Shown one piece after another: positions 34,019-43,258 of a DNA stretch of 64,000 nucleotides. The position numbers and the translations under genes are program-made. This DNA is from Arthrobacter_M sp030063245 (GTDB lineage Bacteria; Actinomycetota; Actinomycetes; Actinomycetales; Micrococcaceae): NCBI RefSeq assembly GCF_051131705.1, contig NZ_CP180316.1, forward strand, positions 4,216,001 to 4,280,000, written 5' to 3'. Position 1 is the stretch's first letter; each line of letters opens with the position of its first letter. The notes under the pieces are model-generated. The model had not been told where the DNA came from and searched no databases. It was given only the letters and a program-made list of their open reading frames with translations.

Positions 34019-35332
34019 GTGACCTACAAAACAGCGCGCGCCACCGATGCCGCAGAGCCGCTCCCCGCCGAAACCGAAGAGGCCCTCTTACGGGCCGAAG
34101 CGCAAAGCTCCGGAACCGTCCACCCACATGAGTCGCTCTTCTCCGACCGCGCCGCAAATATCAAGCAGTCCGCGGTTCGGGATGTCTTTGAAATCTCCAT
34201 GCAGCCCGGCCTCGTGTCCCTGGCCGGCGGCAATCCGTATCTGCAGTCCCTGCCGCTGGAAAAGCTGGGACAGGCTGCGGCAGCCATCATCGCCGAGCAG
34301 GGGTTGGAGGCGCTGCAGTACGGAGGCGGCCAGGGGACACTGGAACTCCGGCGGCAGATCTGCATGGTGATGGCCGCCGAGGGCATCACAGATGCGGATC
34401 CGGAGAACGTTGTCATCACGGCCGGTTCCCAGTCCGCCCAGGATATCGCGGCCAAGGTGTTCTGCAATCCCGGGGACGTCGTGCTGATTGAGGATCCGAC
34501 CTACGTGGGTGCGCTGAACACGTTTGAGACGTACCAGATCGATGTGCAGCCCGTCCTGGTCGACGACGACGGCCTAGTGCCATCAGAGCTCCGGCGCCGC
34601 ATCGCCGAACTGCGCTCCGCGGGCAAAACAGTCAAGATGCTGTATACGATTCCCAACTTCAGCAACCCCTCCGGCGTAACGCTTTCCCGCAGTCGACGGC
34701 AGGAAATCGTTGATATATGCCGTGAAGCGAATGTTCTGGTGCTGGAGGATAACCCGTACGGTCTGCTGAAGTTCGATGGCGAACTCGCGTCACCGCTACG
34801 GGCGGGGAATGCGCGCGAAGTGCTGTATTTGGGCTCCTTTTCCAAGATTTTTGCCCCTGGTCTGCGAATCGGCTGGGCGCTGGTCCCCGCACATCTGAAG
34901 CAGCGTTTCTACCTCGCCAGCGAAGCTGTCACGCTTTGCCCACCGACGTTCAACCAGATGCTCGTGTCGACATATCTGCGGGACTTTGACTGGATGGGGC
35001 AGATCCGCACCTACCGAGCGCTCTACCAGGAACGCTGCGAAGCCATGCTCGCGGCGCTGACCGAGCTCATGCCCGCGGGGATCCGGTGGACCGCTCCGGC
35101 GGGCGGCTTCTTTATCTGGCTGACAGTCCCCGAGCACGTGGATACCTATCCGCTGCTGCGCAAGGGGATCGACGCCGGCGTGGTGTTTGTGCCGGGAGCT
35201 GCCTTCACCTCGGTCACAGGGCCCAGCAACACTCTGCGGCTCGCCTTCAGCTCCGCTACGCCGGAAAACATCTGGGAAGGTGTCCGCCGGCTCGCCCCGG
35301 TGCTGCGTGCCGCCGTCGACCGTCACCATTAA
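34019..35332 (+). CDS. PLP-dependent aminotransferase, 2-aminoadipate/LysN type
   Basis: This 437-residue fold-type I aminotransferase reads FEISMQPGLVSLAGGNP near residue 60, EALQYGGGQGTLELR, TAGSQSAQDIAAKVF and VLIEDPTYVGALNTFE. Lys-276 in LGSFSKIFAPGLRIGW is the cofactor lysine. Sequence style matches the LysN/2-aminoadipate and MocR-catalytic-domain branch, but no DNA-binding domain is attached. The start is GTG 34019. It lies 200 bp after ald on the same strand. It could act on alanine, lysine-derived or branched/aromatic amino acids; the substrate is not resolved. Confidence 0.88.
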   Translation: MTYKTARATDAAEPLPAETEEALLRAEAQSSGTVHPHESLFSDRAANIKQSAVRDVFEISMQPGLVSLAGGNPYLQSLPLEKLGQAAAAIIAEQGLEALQYGGGQGTLELRRQICMVMAAEGITDADPENVVITAGSQSAQDIAAKVFCNPGDVVLIEDPTYVGALNTFETYQIDVQPVLVDDDGLVPSELRRRIAELRSAGKTVKMLYTIPNFSNPSGVTLSRSRRQEIVDICREANVLVLEDNPYGLLKFDGELASPLRAGNAREVLYLGSFSKIFAPGLRIGWALVPAHLKQRFYLASEAVTLCPPTFNQMLVSTYLRDFDWMGQIRTYRALYQERCEAMLAALTELMPAGIRWTAPAGGFFIWLTVPEHVDTYPLLRKGIDAGVVFVPGAAFTSVTGPSNTLRLAFSSATPENIWEGVRRLAPVLRAAVDRHH

Positions 35333-35396
35333 CCTCATCTGAGGTACCCATTAGTGGCCGTTCCGTGGATTGGCCACAAACGCGCGCCTCAGATGA

Positions 35397-36836
35397 TCAG
35401 TCAAGGAGCAGCGCCGGCTCTTCCAGGATTGATGCCACGTCCGCCATAAAGCGGGCAGATAGATCGCCGTCGACCACGCGGTGGTCGAAGGAACCGCCCA
35501 GCGTGGTGATCCAGCGCGGCAGCACCTCGCCGTCGAGCACCCATGGCTTTTGCTTAATCGTGCCGAATGCGACGATCGCCACCTCGCCCGGATTGATGAT
35601 CGGGGTACCCGTGTCAATGCCCAGGGCGCCAATATTTGTGATGGTCAGCGAGCCGCCCGCCATCTGCGCCGGCTGCGTCCTGCCCGCGCGCGCGGTGCTG
35701 GCCAACTCATTGATGGCAACGGCCAGCTCCTTGAGCGACAAATCCTGCGCATCCTTGATGTTCGGCACCAGCAGCCCGCGCGGCGTGGCGGCGGCGATGC
35801 CAAGATTCATGAAGTGCTTGACGATAATCTCATCCCCGGTCCAGGTCGCATTGACCGACGGATTGCGCGCCGCCGCCCAGATCACGGCCTTGGACAGAAT
35901 CAGCAGCGGCGAAACCTTGATGCCCTCAAAATCCCGTGAATTCTTCAACCGCTTGACAAATTCCATTGTGCGGCTGGCATCGACATCCACAAAAATGCTC
36001 ACGTGCGGGGCGCTAAAGGCACTCTCCACCATCGCCCTCGCCGTCGCCTTCCGCACGCCCCTGACCTGAATCCGGGAGACGCGCTGATCCGCGGCAGCGC
36101 CCAGCCCGCTGGCCCTGATGGGCTGCCAGAAGCTCCCCGCGTCGTCCCGTTCCGCGGTCCGTTGGTCCTGGTAACTGAGTAGATCCTTTTTCGTGACCTC
36201 CCCGCGCGGCCCCGTCGGGGATACATCGGCCAGATTGATCCCGAGATCCTTGGCTGCCTTGCGGACCGGAGGCTTGGCCAGCACGCGGCCGTCCCTGGTC
36301 CCGATTGCGGCAGGTCCGAAGGATGGAACGGACGACGGCGTCACTAAGGAGTCCGTGCCCGTCGCCACCGCGGGAGCCGCCATGGTGACGGACGGAGCCG
36401 CCGTTGGGACGGACGGAGCCGCCGTTGGGACGGACGGAGCCGCCGTTGGGACGGACGGAGTTGCCGTGCGCCGCGGCCGGCGCTTGACCGCGTCGGCTTT
36501 GGGTCCTGAACCAACCAGCGGCTTCCCTTCGGGCGCCCGCTCCACATCTGCCGCCCGAGCGCTATACATGGGGATCGCACCGGCCGCTTCCGCTGCGGCG
36601 CCAATTCTGATGATCGCGGTGCCGACGTCCACTGTCTGCCCCTCCTCGACCAGCAACTGGGCGACGAGCCCGGCGTAGGGCGAGGGCAGCTCAACAATGG
36701 ACTTGGCGGTTTCAATCTCGACGAGCACATCGTTAATGGCAACGATATCGCCAAGCTTGACCTTCCACGAGACGATTTCCGCCTCGGTCAGGCCTTCGCC
36801 GACATCGGGCAGATTGAACGTATTCAGTGCGGACAT
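35397..36836 (-). CDS. bkdC: branched-chain 2-oxoacid dehydrogenase E2 (lipoyl acyltransferase)
   Basis: This is a 479-residue E2 core. A lipoyl domain comes first (PDVGEGLTEAEIVSWKVKLG, lipoyl Lys-45 in VEIETAKSIVELP). A flexible A/P/T/S/V linker with four PSVPTAA-type repeats follows. The peripheral-subunit-binding domain (AKPPVRKAAKDLGINLADVS, then GPRGEVTKKDLL) precedes the acyltransferase domain ending in SFDHRVVDGDLSARF with the catalytic His and Asp. It transfers branched acyl groups to CoA. It follows E1 beta by 12 bp; an E3 gene is not in the window. Confidence 0.93.
   Translation of the reverse strand: MSALNTFNLPDVGEGLTEAEIVSWKVKLGDIVAINDVLVEIETAKSIVELPSPYAGLVAQLLVEEGQTVDVGTAIIRIGAAAEAAGAIPMYSARAADVERAPEGKPLVGSGPKADAVKRRPRRTATPSVPTAAPSVPTAAPSVPTAAPSVTMAAPAVATGTDSLVTPSSVPSFGPAAIGTRDGRVLAKPPVRKAAKDLGINLADVSPTGPRGEVTKKDLLSYQDQRTAERDDAGSFWQPIRASGLGAAADQRVSRIQVRGVRKATARAMVESAFSAPHVSIFVDVDASRTMEFVKRLKNSRDFEGIKVSPLLILSKAVIWAAARNPSVNATWTGDEIIVKHFMNLGIAAATPRGLLVPNIKDAQDLSLKELAVAINELASTARAGRTQPAQMAGGSLTITNIGALGIDTGTPIINPGEVAIVAFGTIKQKPWVLDGEVLPRWITTLGGSFDHRVVDGDLSARFMADVASILEEPALLLD
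36387..36470 (-). repeat. 21-bp tandem repeat in the E2 linker
   Basis: Four units of 21 bp lie at 36387-36407, 36408-36428, 36429-36449 and 36450-36470; the last is imperfect. Each encodes seven linker residues (PSVPTAA on the minus strand), so copy number changes linker length without harming the frame. Confidence 0.85.
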
Positions 36837-36848
36837 CGGTGGCCTTCC

Positions 36849-37823
36849 TTAGTACGCCAGGGCGCGGTCGAGCGCCTCTAGAATCCGGTCAATGTCCGGC
36901 AGGTAATGCTCCTCCACACGGGCTACCGGGTAGGCCATGTGGAACCCACCCACTCGGAGAGCCGGCGCCTCCAGCGCATAAAAACAACGCTCACTGATGC
37001 GGGCCGCTATCTCCCCGCCGAGGCCCCCGAAGGTGGGCGCTTCGTGTGCAATGATCAGCCGCCCGGTCTTCTCCACTGACGCCGTTACGGCGTCAAAATC
37101 GATCGGGGAAATGGACCGCAGGTCAATGACCTCCACGCTGTGCCCTTCCTCCGCCGCGGTATCCGCGGCGGCCAGCGCCACGGGAACGAGCGGCCCGTAC
37201 GCGACCACCGTGGCGTCCGTTCCGGCGCGCAGCACCTGGGCCTGGAATGCATCAAGCCCCGGCGATTCCGTATTCACATCGCCCTTGAGCCAGTACCGTC
37301 GCTTGGGCTCAAAGACAATGACCGGGTCCGGACACGCCACGGCCTGTTGGATCATCCAGTACGCATCATGGGCATTCGAGGGTGAAATAATCCGCAGACC
37401 GGCGGTGTGGGCGAAGAGAGCCTCCGGGGACTCGGAGTGGTGCTCAATGGACCCGATCCCGCCGCCGTAGGGAATGCGGATGACCACCGGCGCGCTCAGC
37501 TGACCACTGCTGCGGGTGTGGATCTTAGCCAGCTGGGTGGTGATCTGATTAAAGCCGGGAAAAACGAAACCGTCGAACTGGATCTCACAGATGGGGCTGT
37601 AGCCACGCAGCGCCATCCCGATCGCGGTGCCGATAATACCGGACTCGGCCAGCGGTGTATCCATCACCCGGTTCGCACCAAATTCGGCCTTCAATCCTTC
37701 CGTGACCCGGTACACGCCACCGAGTGCACCGATGTCCTCGCCCATGATCAGCGTCTTCGGATTGGCGGCCAGCGTGGCGCGGAGGCCTTCGTTGATGGCC
37801 TTCGCGATGGTCATCGTGGTCAT
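36849..37823 (-). CDS. bkdB: branched-chain 2-oxoacid dehydrogenase E1 beta
   Basis: This 324-residue transketolase-type beta subunit starts MTTMTIAKAINEGLRATLAA, with LIMGEDIGALGGVYRVTEGL (the Glu that activates thiamine diphosphate), VRIPYGGGIGSIEHHSESPE and VIAHEAPTFGGLGGE in its C-terminal domain (LIIAHEAPTFGG). It forms the alpha2beta2 E1 that decarboxylates the oxoacids from Leu, Ile and Val. It overlaps E1 alpha by four bases, so the two are translationally coupled. Confidence 0.94.
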   Translation of the reverse strand: MTTMTIAKAINEGLRATLAANPKTLIMGEDIGALGGVYRVTEGLKAEFGANRVMDTPLAESGIIGTAIGMALRGYSPICEIQFDGFVFPGFNQITTQLAKIHTRSSGQLSAPVVIRIPYGGGIGSIEHHSESPEALFAHTAGLRIISPSNAHDAYWMIQQAVACPDPVIVFEPKRRYWLKGDVNTESPGLDAFQAQVLRAGTDATVVAYGPLVPVALAAADTAAEEGHSVEVIDLRSISPIDFDAVTASVEKTGRLIIAHEAPTFGGLGGEIAARISERCFYALEAPALRVGGFHMAYPVARVEEHYLPDIDRILEALDRALAY

Positions 37824-39055
37824 GCTGCACCGTTTTCGGTCGTGCTCCCGGCGACAGTGCCCGCGCCCTGGTCGGCAAAGGAGGCCTCGTAATTCTCAAA
37901 CCAAGCCAGTTCCTCGGCCACCAGCGGGTGAGCCTGCGCATACACGTTGGCAAAGGAGGAGCGGATGTCCGGGACGGTCATGGCCAGCGTTGTCTTGCGG
38001 ACATAGGCGGCCAGCTCGTCGCCGTCGTTCTTTATGGACGCGAAGAACGCATCGTCGGCAAGGTTTTGTGCGCGCAGATATGTTTCCAGCCGGATCAGCG
38101 GGTCCTTGGCGCGCCACTTGTCCTCCTCAGCCGCCGGCCGGTACTTGGTGGGGTCATCGGCCGTGGTGTGGGCGCCGACGCGGTAGGTGTACGCCTCGAT
38201 CAACACCGGTCCCTGGCCCGAGCGCGCGTGCTCCAGCGCCCATTCCGAGACGGCGTGCACCGCGAGGACGTCATTGCCGTCCACCCGGATACCGGGAAAC
38301 CCATAGCCGCCGGCCCGGTTCACCAGCGGGACCCGCGACTGGACCTCAAAGGGAACGGATATGGCCCAGTGGTTGTTCTGGCAGAAGAAGACAACGGGGG
38401 CGTTGTAGGAGGCGGCGAAAACCATCGATTCGTGCACGTCGCCCTCGGAGCTGGCACCGTCACCGAAATAGGCGACGGCGGCGGCAGGCTCGGTTTCCGG
38501 ATCGGCCGCCAAATCACGCTGGATCCCCATTGCGTAACCCACCGCGTGCAGGGTCTGCACGGCGAGGACCAGGGTGTACAAGTGAAAATTGTTGTCCTTG
38601 GGGTTCCAACCGCCGTTGGAAATGCCCCGGAAAAGCTTCAGCAGCTGGGACAGATCGACGCCGCGGGTCAGCGCCACGCCGTGCTCACGGTAGGTGGGGA
38701 AAATATAGTCCTGCGGTTGCGTGGCCCGCCCGGAACCGATCTGGGCCGCTTCCTGGCCGGTCAGCGGCACCCAGAGGGCAAGCTCGCCCTGACGTTGGAG
38801 GGCTGTGGCCTCCTGATCAAACCGGCGGATGGTGGCCATGTCGCGGTAAAACCCCCGCAGCTTCTCGGGAGTCAGACGCTCCAGGAAGGGGCTGAAGGTA
38901 GCGTCGTGCCGGAGTGTTCCGTCCGGGCCCAGCAGCTGGACCATGTCGTCCTCGGGGGCGGCCGTTTCCGCCGCCTGGGCTGCTTCCAAGGACTCCCCGG
39001 GCTCATCAAGTCCGGCATCCTCAAACTCGGTGGTGGGTAGCTGGGCGGCGCCCAT
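37820..39055 (-). CDS. bkdA: branched-chain 2-oxoacid dehydrogenase E1 alpha
   Basis: This 411-residue thiamine-diphosphate subunit starts at ATG 39055, with GAGGAG upstream; an upstream in-frame ATG at 39163 is less likely. YRDMATIRRFDQEATALQRQ and FPTYREHGVALTRGVDL precede the cofactor motif GDGASSEGDVHESMVFAASY...CQNN. SRVPLVNRAGGYGFPGIRVD resembles BCKDH more than pyruvate dehydrogenase. It is the first gene of the alpha-beta-E2 operon. The aminotransferase at 39203, on the same strand 147 bp upstream, may supply oxoacids. Confidence 0.93.
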   Translation of the reverse strand: MGAAQLPTTEFEDAGLDEPGESLEAAQAAETAAPEDDMVQLLGPDGTLRHDATFSPFLERLTPEKLRGFYRDMATIRRFDQEATALQRQGELALWVPLTGQEAAQIGSGRATQPQDYIFPTYREHGVALTRGVDLSQLLKLFRGISNGGWNPKDNNFHLYTLVLAVQTLHAVGYAMGIQRDLAADPETEPAAAVAYFGDGASSEGDVHESMVFAASYNAPVVFFCQNNHWAISVPFEVQSRVPLVNRAGGYGFPGIRVDGNDVLAVHAVSEWALEHARSGQGPVLIEAYTYRVGAHTTADDPTKYRPAAEEDKWRAKDPLIRLETYLRAQNLADDAFFASIKNDGDELAAYVRKTTLAMTVPDIRSSFANVYAQAHPLVAEELAWFENYEASFADQGAGTVAGSTTENGAA

Positions 39056-39202
39056 ACCGTCTCCTCGCCTGCCGCATCTGCAACATCGGTTCATCAGTGG
39101 GAAGACATACGTCTTCCGGAATGCTTCCCGCAGACGCATATATTCATCTATTTCCGGATTCAACTGTAGCGGCAGGCCGGCCCTGCTGACGTTTATTAAG
39201 CG

Positions 39203-40324
39203 CTAGGAACCCTGCGGCGCTTTTGTATACTCCACACAGAGTTCCAGAAAGCGGGTATTGGCTTCGGTCTCGCCGATGCTGACCCGCACGCCCTCGTCGC
39301 CGAAGGCCCGGACGGACAGCCCCCGCTGCCCGGCGAGGGCGGCAAACCCGGTGCTGCTCTCCCCCAAGTTGAGCCAGACAAAGTTTCCCTGCGCATCGGG
39401 AATGTCCCAGCCCAAGGCCCTGAGGCCGGCCGTCACACGGTTCCGTTCATCCACGAGACTTTGTACCCTTTCTACAACCTGCTCGTAGTACTGCAAGGAC
39501 ACGACGGCGGCGTGCTCAGCCAGCGAAGACACGGCGAAGGGCGTGGCCGTCACCCGCAGATACCGGGTCAGTTCGGGCCGGGACACAGAGTACCCGACCC
39601 GAAGCCCGGCCAGCCCGTGCGCCTTGGAAAAGGTCCGCAGGACCACCACGTTGGGGTATTTGCGGTACATGGCAACGCCGTCCACGGCATCCTCAGCGCG
39701 GACGAACTCCATATACGCCTCGTCGATGACGATCACGACATCGGCCGGGACGGAGCCGATGAACCGCTCCACTTCCTCGGTGAACAGCACCGGTCCCGTC
39801 GGGTTGTTCGGCGTGCACAGCAGGATCACCCGGGTGCGGTCGGTAACGGCAGCCGCCATGGCGTCCAGGTCATGGGTACCATCCGCTTTGAGCGGGACCA
39901 TGATGCTCTGGGCCCCGGCCAGTCCCACGCAGATCGGGTATGCCTCGAAAGACCGCCACGCGTAAATGACCTCGTCCGGGCGGCCGTCCTCGTTCTGGCC
40001 CGCAAACGCGGACAGCAGCTGGTTCAGGGCACCCAGGCTGCCGGCACCCGTGACAATATCCTCGGCGGCCACGTCAAGGAACTTCCCCAGAGCAGTGCGC
40101 AGCTTGGTGCTCAGCGAGTCCGGATACCTATTGATGTCCGCGAGCGAACGCACGGCATCGAGCACGGCCGGAACGGGTCCCAGGGGATTTTCATTCGACG
40201 AAAGCTTGAAGCTCTGCAGTCCTTCGACGACGATGGGCGGTTTGCCTGCGGTATACCGGGGCAGGGTGCCCACGACGGAGCGGGGGTGAACCACAGCAGC
40301 AGCGGTGGGGTTCTCAGTTGTCAT
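39203..40324 (-). CDS. HisC-type aminotransferase (histidinol-phosphate or aromatic amino acid)
   Basis: This 373-residue class II PLP enzyme contains KLSSNENPLGPVPAVLDAV, ILLCTPNNPTGPVLF, VIDEAYMEFVR and RTFSKAHGLAGLRVGYSVSR, with the cofactor lysine at Lys-234. Family members are either histidinol-phosphate aminotransferases or the actinobacterial aromatic aminotransferase Pat. No other histidine biosynthesis gene is near, and the downstream genes degrade branched oxoacids, so the Pat role is a little more likely. Sequence alone does not decide. Confidence 0.85.
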   Translation of the reverse strand: MTTENPTAAAVVHPRSVVGTLPRYTAGKPPIVVEGLQSFKLSSNENPLGPVPAVLDAVRSLADINRYPDSLSTKLRTALGKFLDVAAEDIVTGAGSLGALNQLLSAFAGQNEDGRPDEVIYAWRSFEAYPICVGLAGAQSIMVPLKADGTHDLDAMAAAVTDRTRVILLCTPNNPTGPVLFTEEVERFIGSVPADVVIVIDEAYMEFVRAEDAVDGVAMYRKYPNVVVLRTFSKAHGLAGLRVGYSVSRPELTRYLRVTATPFAVSSLAEHAAVVSLQYYEQVVERVQSLVDERNRVTAGLRALGWDIPDAQGNFVWLNLGESSTGFAALAGQRGLSVRAFGDEGVRVSIGETEANTRFLELCVEYTKAPQGS

Positions 40325-40383
40325 GGTTACAGCTTAATGCCGCTGGCCCGTGCCCATGTCTGGCAGGTATGGGATTATGGCGC

Positions 40384-40812
40384 ATGGGTAAATTCATTGT
40401 CCGTGTCCTGGTCAACGCGCTGGCGCTCTGGATCGCCAGCGCACTCCTGCCTGGCCTGCAGATCTCCTCCAGCGGCGCGGGCGGGCTAATGCCGGGCAAC
40501 AGCACCGCAGGCGCCGTACTGGCCTTCGTCGCCATTGGGCTGATTTGCGGCGTGGTCAACGCCCTCGTCAAGCCAATTGTGAAACTGCTGTCCCTACCCA
40601 TCACCTTTATCACTTTGGGTCTGTTCACCGTCATTATCAATGCCTCCATGTTGTGGCTGACCTCCTGGCTGAGCCGTTACACGCCCGTTCGCTTCACCAT
40701 CGACACCTTCCTGTGGACCGCCGTGCTGGCGGCGATCGTGATCAGCGTTGTTTCGATGATCGCCATCTCCCTCACCGGCATCAACGGGAGCCGGGTCAGC
40801 AGGCGCAGCTAG
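40384..40812 (+). CDS. phage holin family / DUF membrane protein (four helices)
   Basis: This 142-residue integral membrane protein starts at ATG 40384 (MGKFIVRVLVNALALWIASA). Four hydrophobic segments follow: residues about 5-22, 40-60 (AVLAFVAIGLICGVVNALVK), 68-90 (LPITFITLGLFTVIINASML) and 108-130. The PITFITLGLFTVIINA signature marks the widespread phage-holin-family-4 membrane protein, which is chromosomal and not evidence for a prophage. The function is unknown. Confidence 0.87.
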   Translation: MGKFIVRVLVNALALWIASALLPGLQISSSGAGGLMPGNSTAGAVLAFVAIGLICGVVNALVKPIVKLLSLPITFITLGLFTVIINASMLWLTSWLSRYTPVRFTIDTFLWTAVLAAIVISVVSMIAISLTGINGSRVSRRS

Positions 40813-40821
40813 ACGGCGTCT

Positions 40822-42549
40822 TCACCCTGCGTCTTTTGTCTTTTCGCCTTGCGTTTTCTGCCTGTTTTTGTCTGTGCCCTGGTAGACGAATTTGCGGTAG
40901 CTGACTGCTCCGGTCAGCGCCGCCGGACCCAGGAATTCCAGCAGCGCCTCCTTGTGCGCCAGCACCGAGACGTTCAGGCTTCCATCCAGTTGTTCCGCGT
41001 CATCCAGATAAGAATCCAGACTGTGCGCGCCAGTGACTAACTTCCCCGGATCCAGCCATGTGTTAGCCCGCCGCCGGTCGGTGGTAACGGTGACCCAATC
41101 GGCGGACTCAGGCGCCGCCGCCAAGTCCAGAGCCGGGACTACATCGTCGACATTTTCCAAAGCCAGCACCTTGATCCCCGGCTGCACGTTCTGATTGGCC
41201 GCGGGGGCGCCGGCTATATTGAGGATCCGCACGTTAACCTCAGCGAGGAACGCCGGGTCGGAGGCCATGGCTGCCGCGTGGATTCCGCCGCCACTATGGC
41301 CGTTGATCATGACTCCTTCCCCGGGCATGGCGCCGGCATCCCGGAGCGCACTCTTGACCCACTCCTGGACCAGGATCTGATGTTGTGCAAATTTTGCCCG
41401 CTGGGCCGACGTCATTGCTTCCACATCCCCTTCCACGTCCCAGGGATTGGCACTGTCCAGCGGCCACCACTGCTCCGTCCCGGGAAGATCGGCTATCCAC
41501 GCCACGGAGCCGTCGCCGCGGTCGATCCGCTTGATCACGATGGCCGCGGGCGCCACCGAGTAAGCGTCCTGAGAACCGGCCAGTGCGTCGTGCAGCGTGG
41601 GAGCCATGGTGCCGAGGACGAAGTCGGCTTGGGCGCCGGTCCCCCGCTCTGCACCCTGCCTCTCCGACGGCCGGGGTACCGGTCCCTGGTTGGTCGAACC
41701 CGGGCCCGTCGGAAATCGGAGTGCCGGACGCTGGGCGGCATTCCATTCGGACGGTGGGACCCGCCGCATCAGCAGGTCTCCCAGCATGAATAGACCGGCT
41801 GCGTCCATGAAGTGCCGCAGCCCGGTCGCTGCGGCCACACCAGCCGGCTTCAGCACCCCCGTCCGGCCCGGTCCGGAAGCGGTCTGCGACGGCAGCCCAG
41901 GCGGAAAACCCAGCAGGCCGACCAGGTAATCGGGGACATGCCCCATTACGTCCTCTGTCACGTCCCGCAGTCCTCGTTTCTGCACATCGACCCCCAGTGA
42001 GGTGGCTTGGTACATGGCCACAAACGGGGCCAGCGGCAGCCCAAAGACGCGAAGCAGCAGGCCGCCCATGTGGGCGTCAGCTGACTTCTGCCACTCCAGC
42101 CCCGCCATGGCCTGGTTTTCCGCATCCTGATAGCGGACTACGGCGGTCCGGGCATTGTCGGCCGTTTTCTGCAGTTCAACGCGGCACTCACGGCAATCTG
42201 CTGCAGCGTCACGGAGGACCGGGATGAGGCCAAAAGGTTGGGCACCGACGATGGGTGTCGCGCACTCCGCATAATTTAGGGCGCCGGCTGCCGTCCGTTC
42301 CACGTCAGCCAGTTCGTCGGCAACGCGCTGCAGCCCGGAACTTGCCAGGACCATCTCGCTGAGCACGTAGCTGACCGAGCCTGCTCCTCCGCGCACGGTA
42401 TAGCTGCTGGCCGGAGCATAACTGCCGGCCGGCGCCCTTAGGACGGCGGCCAGCGCTACGGACGGTGCAGGCAGGACTGGGCCGCCGACAGGCCCTTCCG
42501 GTGCAATATTCTGCGGATCCGTCAGCCAGCCACCGATCTGCCGGTTCAC
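40822..42549 (-). CDS. alpha/beta-hydrolase-like protein paired with WXG100-like gene
   Basis: This is a 575-residue protein. The N-terminal roughly 200 residues are helical and Ala-rich with WXG100/LXG-like character (VADELADVERTAAGALNYAE, DNARTAVVRYQDAENQAMAG). The C-terminal half holds an alpha/beta-hydrolase core: GSVAWIADLPGTEQWWPLDS, then the nucleophile elbow MINGHSGGGIHAAAMASDP, then VNVRILNIAGAPAANQNVQP. It starts at GTG 42549, overlapping the previous gene by GTGA. It is probably exported through a type VII-like route or surface-linked, but no secretion gene is present here. Confidence 0.72.
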   Translation of the reverse strand: MNRQIGGWLTDPQNIAPEGPVGGPVLPAPSVALAAVLRAPAGSYAPASSYTVRGGAGSVSYVLSEMVLASSGLQRVADELADVERTAAGALNYAECATPIVGAQPFGLIPVLRDAAADCRECRVELQKTADNARTAVVRYQDAENQAMAGLEWQKSADAHMGGLLLRVFGLPLAPFVAMYQATSLGVDVQKRGLRDVTEDVMGHVPDYLVGLLGFPPGLPSQTASGPGRTGVLKPAGVAAATGLRHFMDAAGLFMLGDLLMRRVPPSEWNAAQRPALRFPTGPGSTNQGPVPRPSERQGAERGTGAQADFVLGTMAPTLHDALAGSQDAYSVAPAAIVIKRIDRGDGSVAWIADLPGTEQWWPLDSANPWDVEGDVEAMTSAQRAKFAQHQILVQEWVKSALRDAGAMPGEGVMINGHSGGGIHAAAMASDPAFLAEVNVRILNIAGAPAANQNVQPGIKVLALENVDDVVPALDLAAAPESADWVTVTTDRRRANTWLDPGKLVTGAHSLDSYLDDAEQLDGSLNVSVLAHKEALLEFLGPAALTGAVSYRKFVYQGTDKNRQKTQGEKTKDAG

Positions 42550-42965
42550 GGCAACAGCCCCGAAGCACCGGACCAGGTAAGGCGACCGGAACCCGTCGGA
42601 CCGCCCGCCCCTGCCCTGCCCACCGGTGCCAAGACGCCGCCGCCGGCTAAAATCCCAGAGCCAGCCAAACTACCCAGTGCGGACTGTCCCGCTGTGCCAT
42701 CGGACTCCTCCGCGTAGAGCTGGGACGCATAGCGGTGCAGCATTTCCGCGCCGTCCCGCAGCATGCCCGCGGCGTCCTGCATCCGCCGCTCCCGCTCCGC
42801 CAGCAGGTTCCGGAACGCGGTGGCGGCCGGCGATTGCCAGCGCAGCTGACCGGCGCCATGCACCCGGCACCTCAGCCCGTCCATATCTTCCGCCGCCCTG
42901 AACAGGTCACCTGCCAGGCGCGCTACGTCATCGGCCCGCGGCGCGAGCCGTCCCGCCGTCGTCAT
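42546..42965 (-). CDS. WXG100-like helical protein
   Basis: This 139-residue protein starts at ATG 42965 behind AAGGGGCAGGA. ADDVARLAGDLFRAAEDMDG, RWQSPAATAFRNLLAERERR and AAGMLRDGAEMLHRYASQLY give two long helices with a W-x-S/G-like turn, typical of WXG100/ESAT-6-type proteins. The tail is Gly/Ala-rich. It overlaps the hydrolase-like gene by four bases, so the two are made together. The family call is by pattern only. Confidence 0.65.
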   Translation of the reverse strand: MTTAGRLAPRADDVARLAGDLFRAAEDMDGLRCRVHGAGQLRWQSPAATAFRNLLAERERRMQDAAGMLRDGAEMLHRYASQLYAEESDGTAGQSALGSLAGSGILAGGGVLAPVGRAGAGGPTGSGRLTWSGASGLLP

Positions 42966-43258
42966 CAGTCCTGCCCCTTCCCCGCCATCGCCATCAGTCC
43001 TGCCCCTTCCCCTTCCCCTCGTCCGGCCGTGCCGTGTTTGAGCGGCCGCCCCCTGCCCGCTGCCTGTACCAGCCTCGCGGTCTGCTGCTGACGACGCTAG
43101 ACCGGCAGCTGCTGACCGACCAGAGCGGCCACCAGAAAGGTGCCCCCACTCCGTCGTTTGCAGGGCTGTGCAGGACGGGTTCACCTCAAATCCCGGTTTA
43201 TGCACTGCAAGGAGCCGCCCAACCGTCGGGCTGCGGGACTTCGTGAAAGAATTGCGGT

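Noticed and set aside
37627..39040. Plus-strand reading frames opposite bkdA and bkdB
   Set aside because: They are arginine- or glycine-rich shadows; the E1 subunits carry the thiamine and family motifs.
40384..40812. Prophage holin
   Set aside because: This holin-family membrane protein is a common chromosomal gene, and no phage genes surround it.
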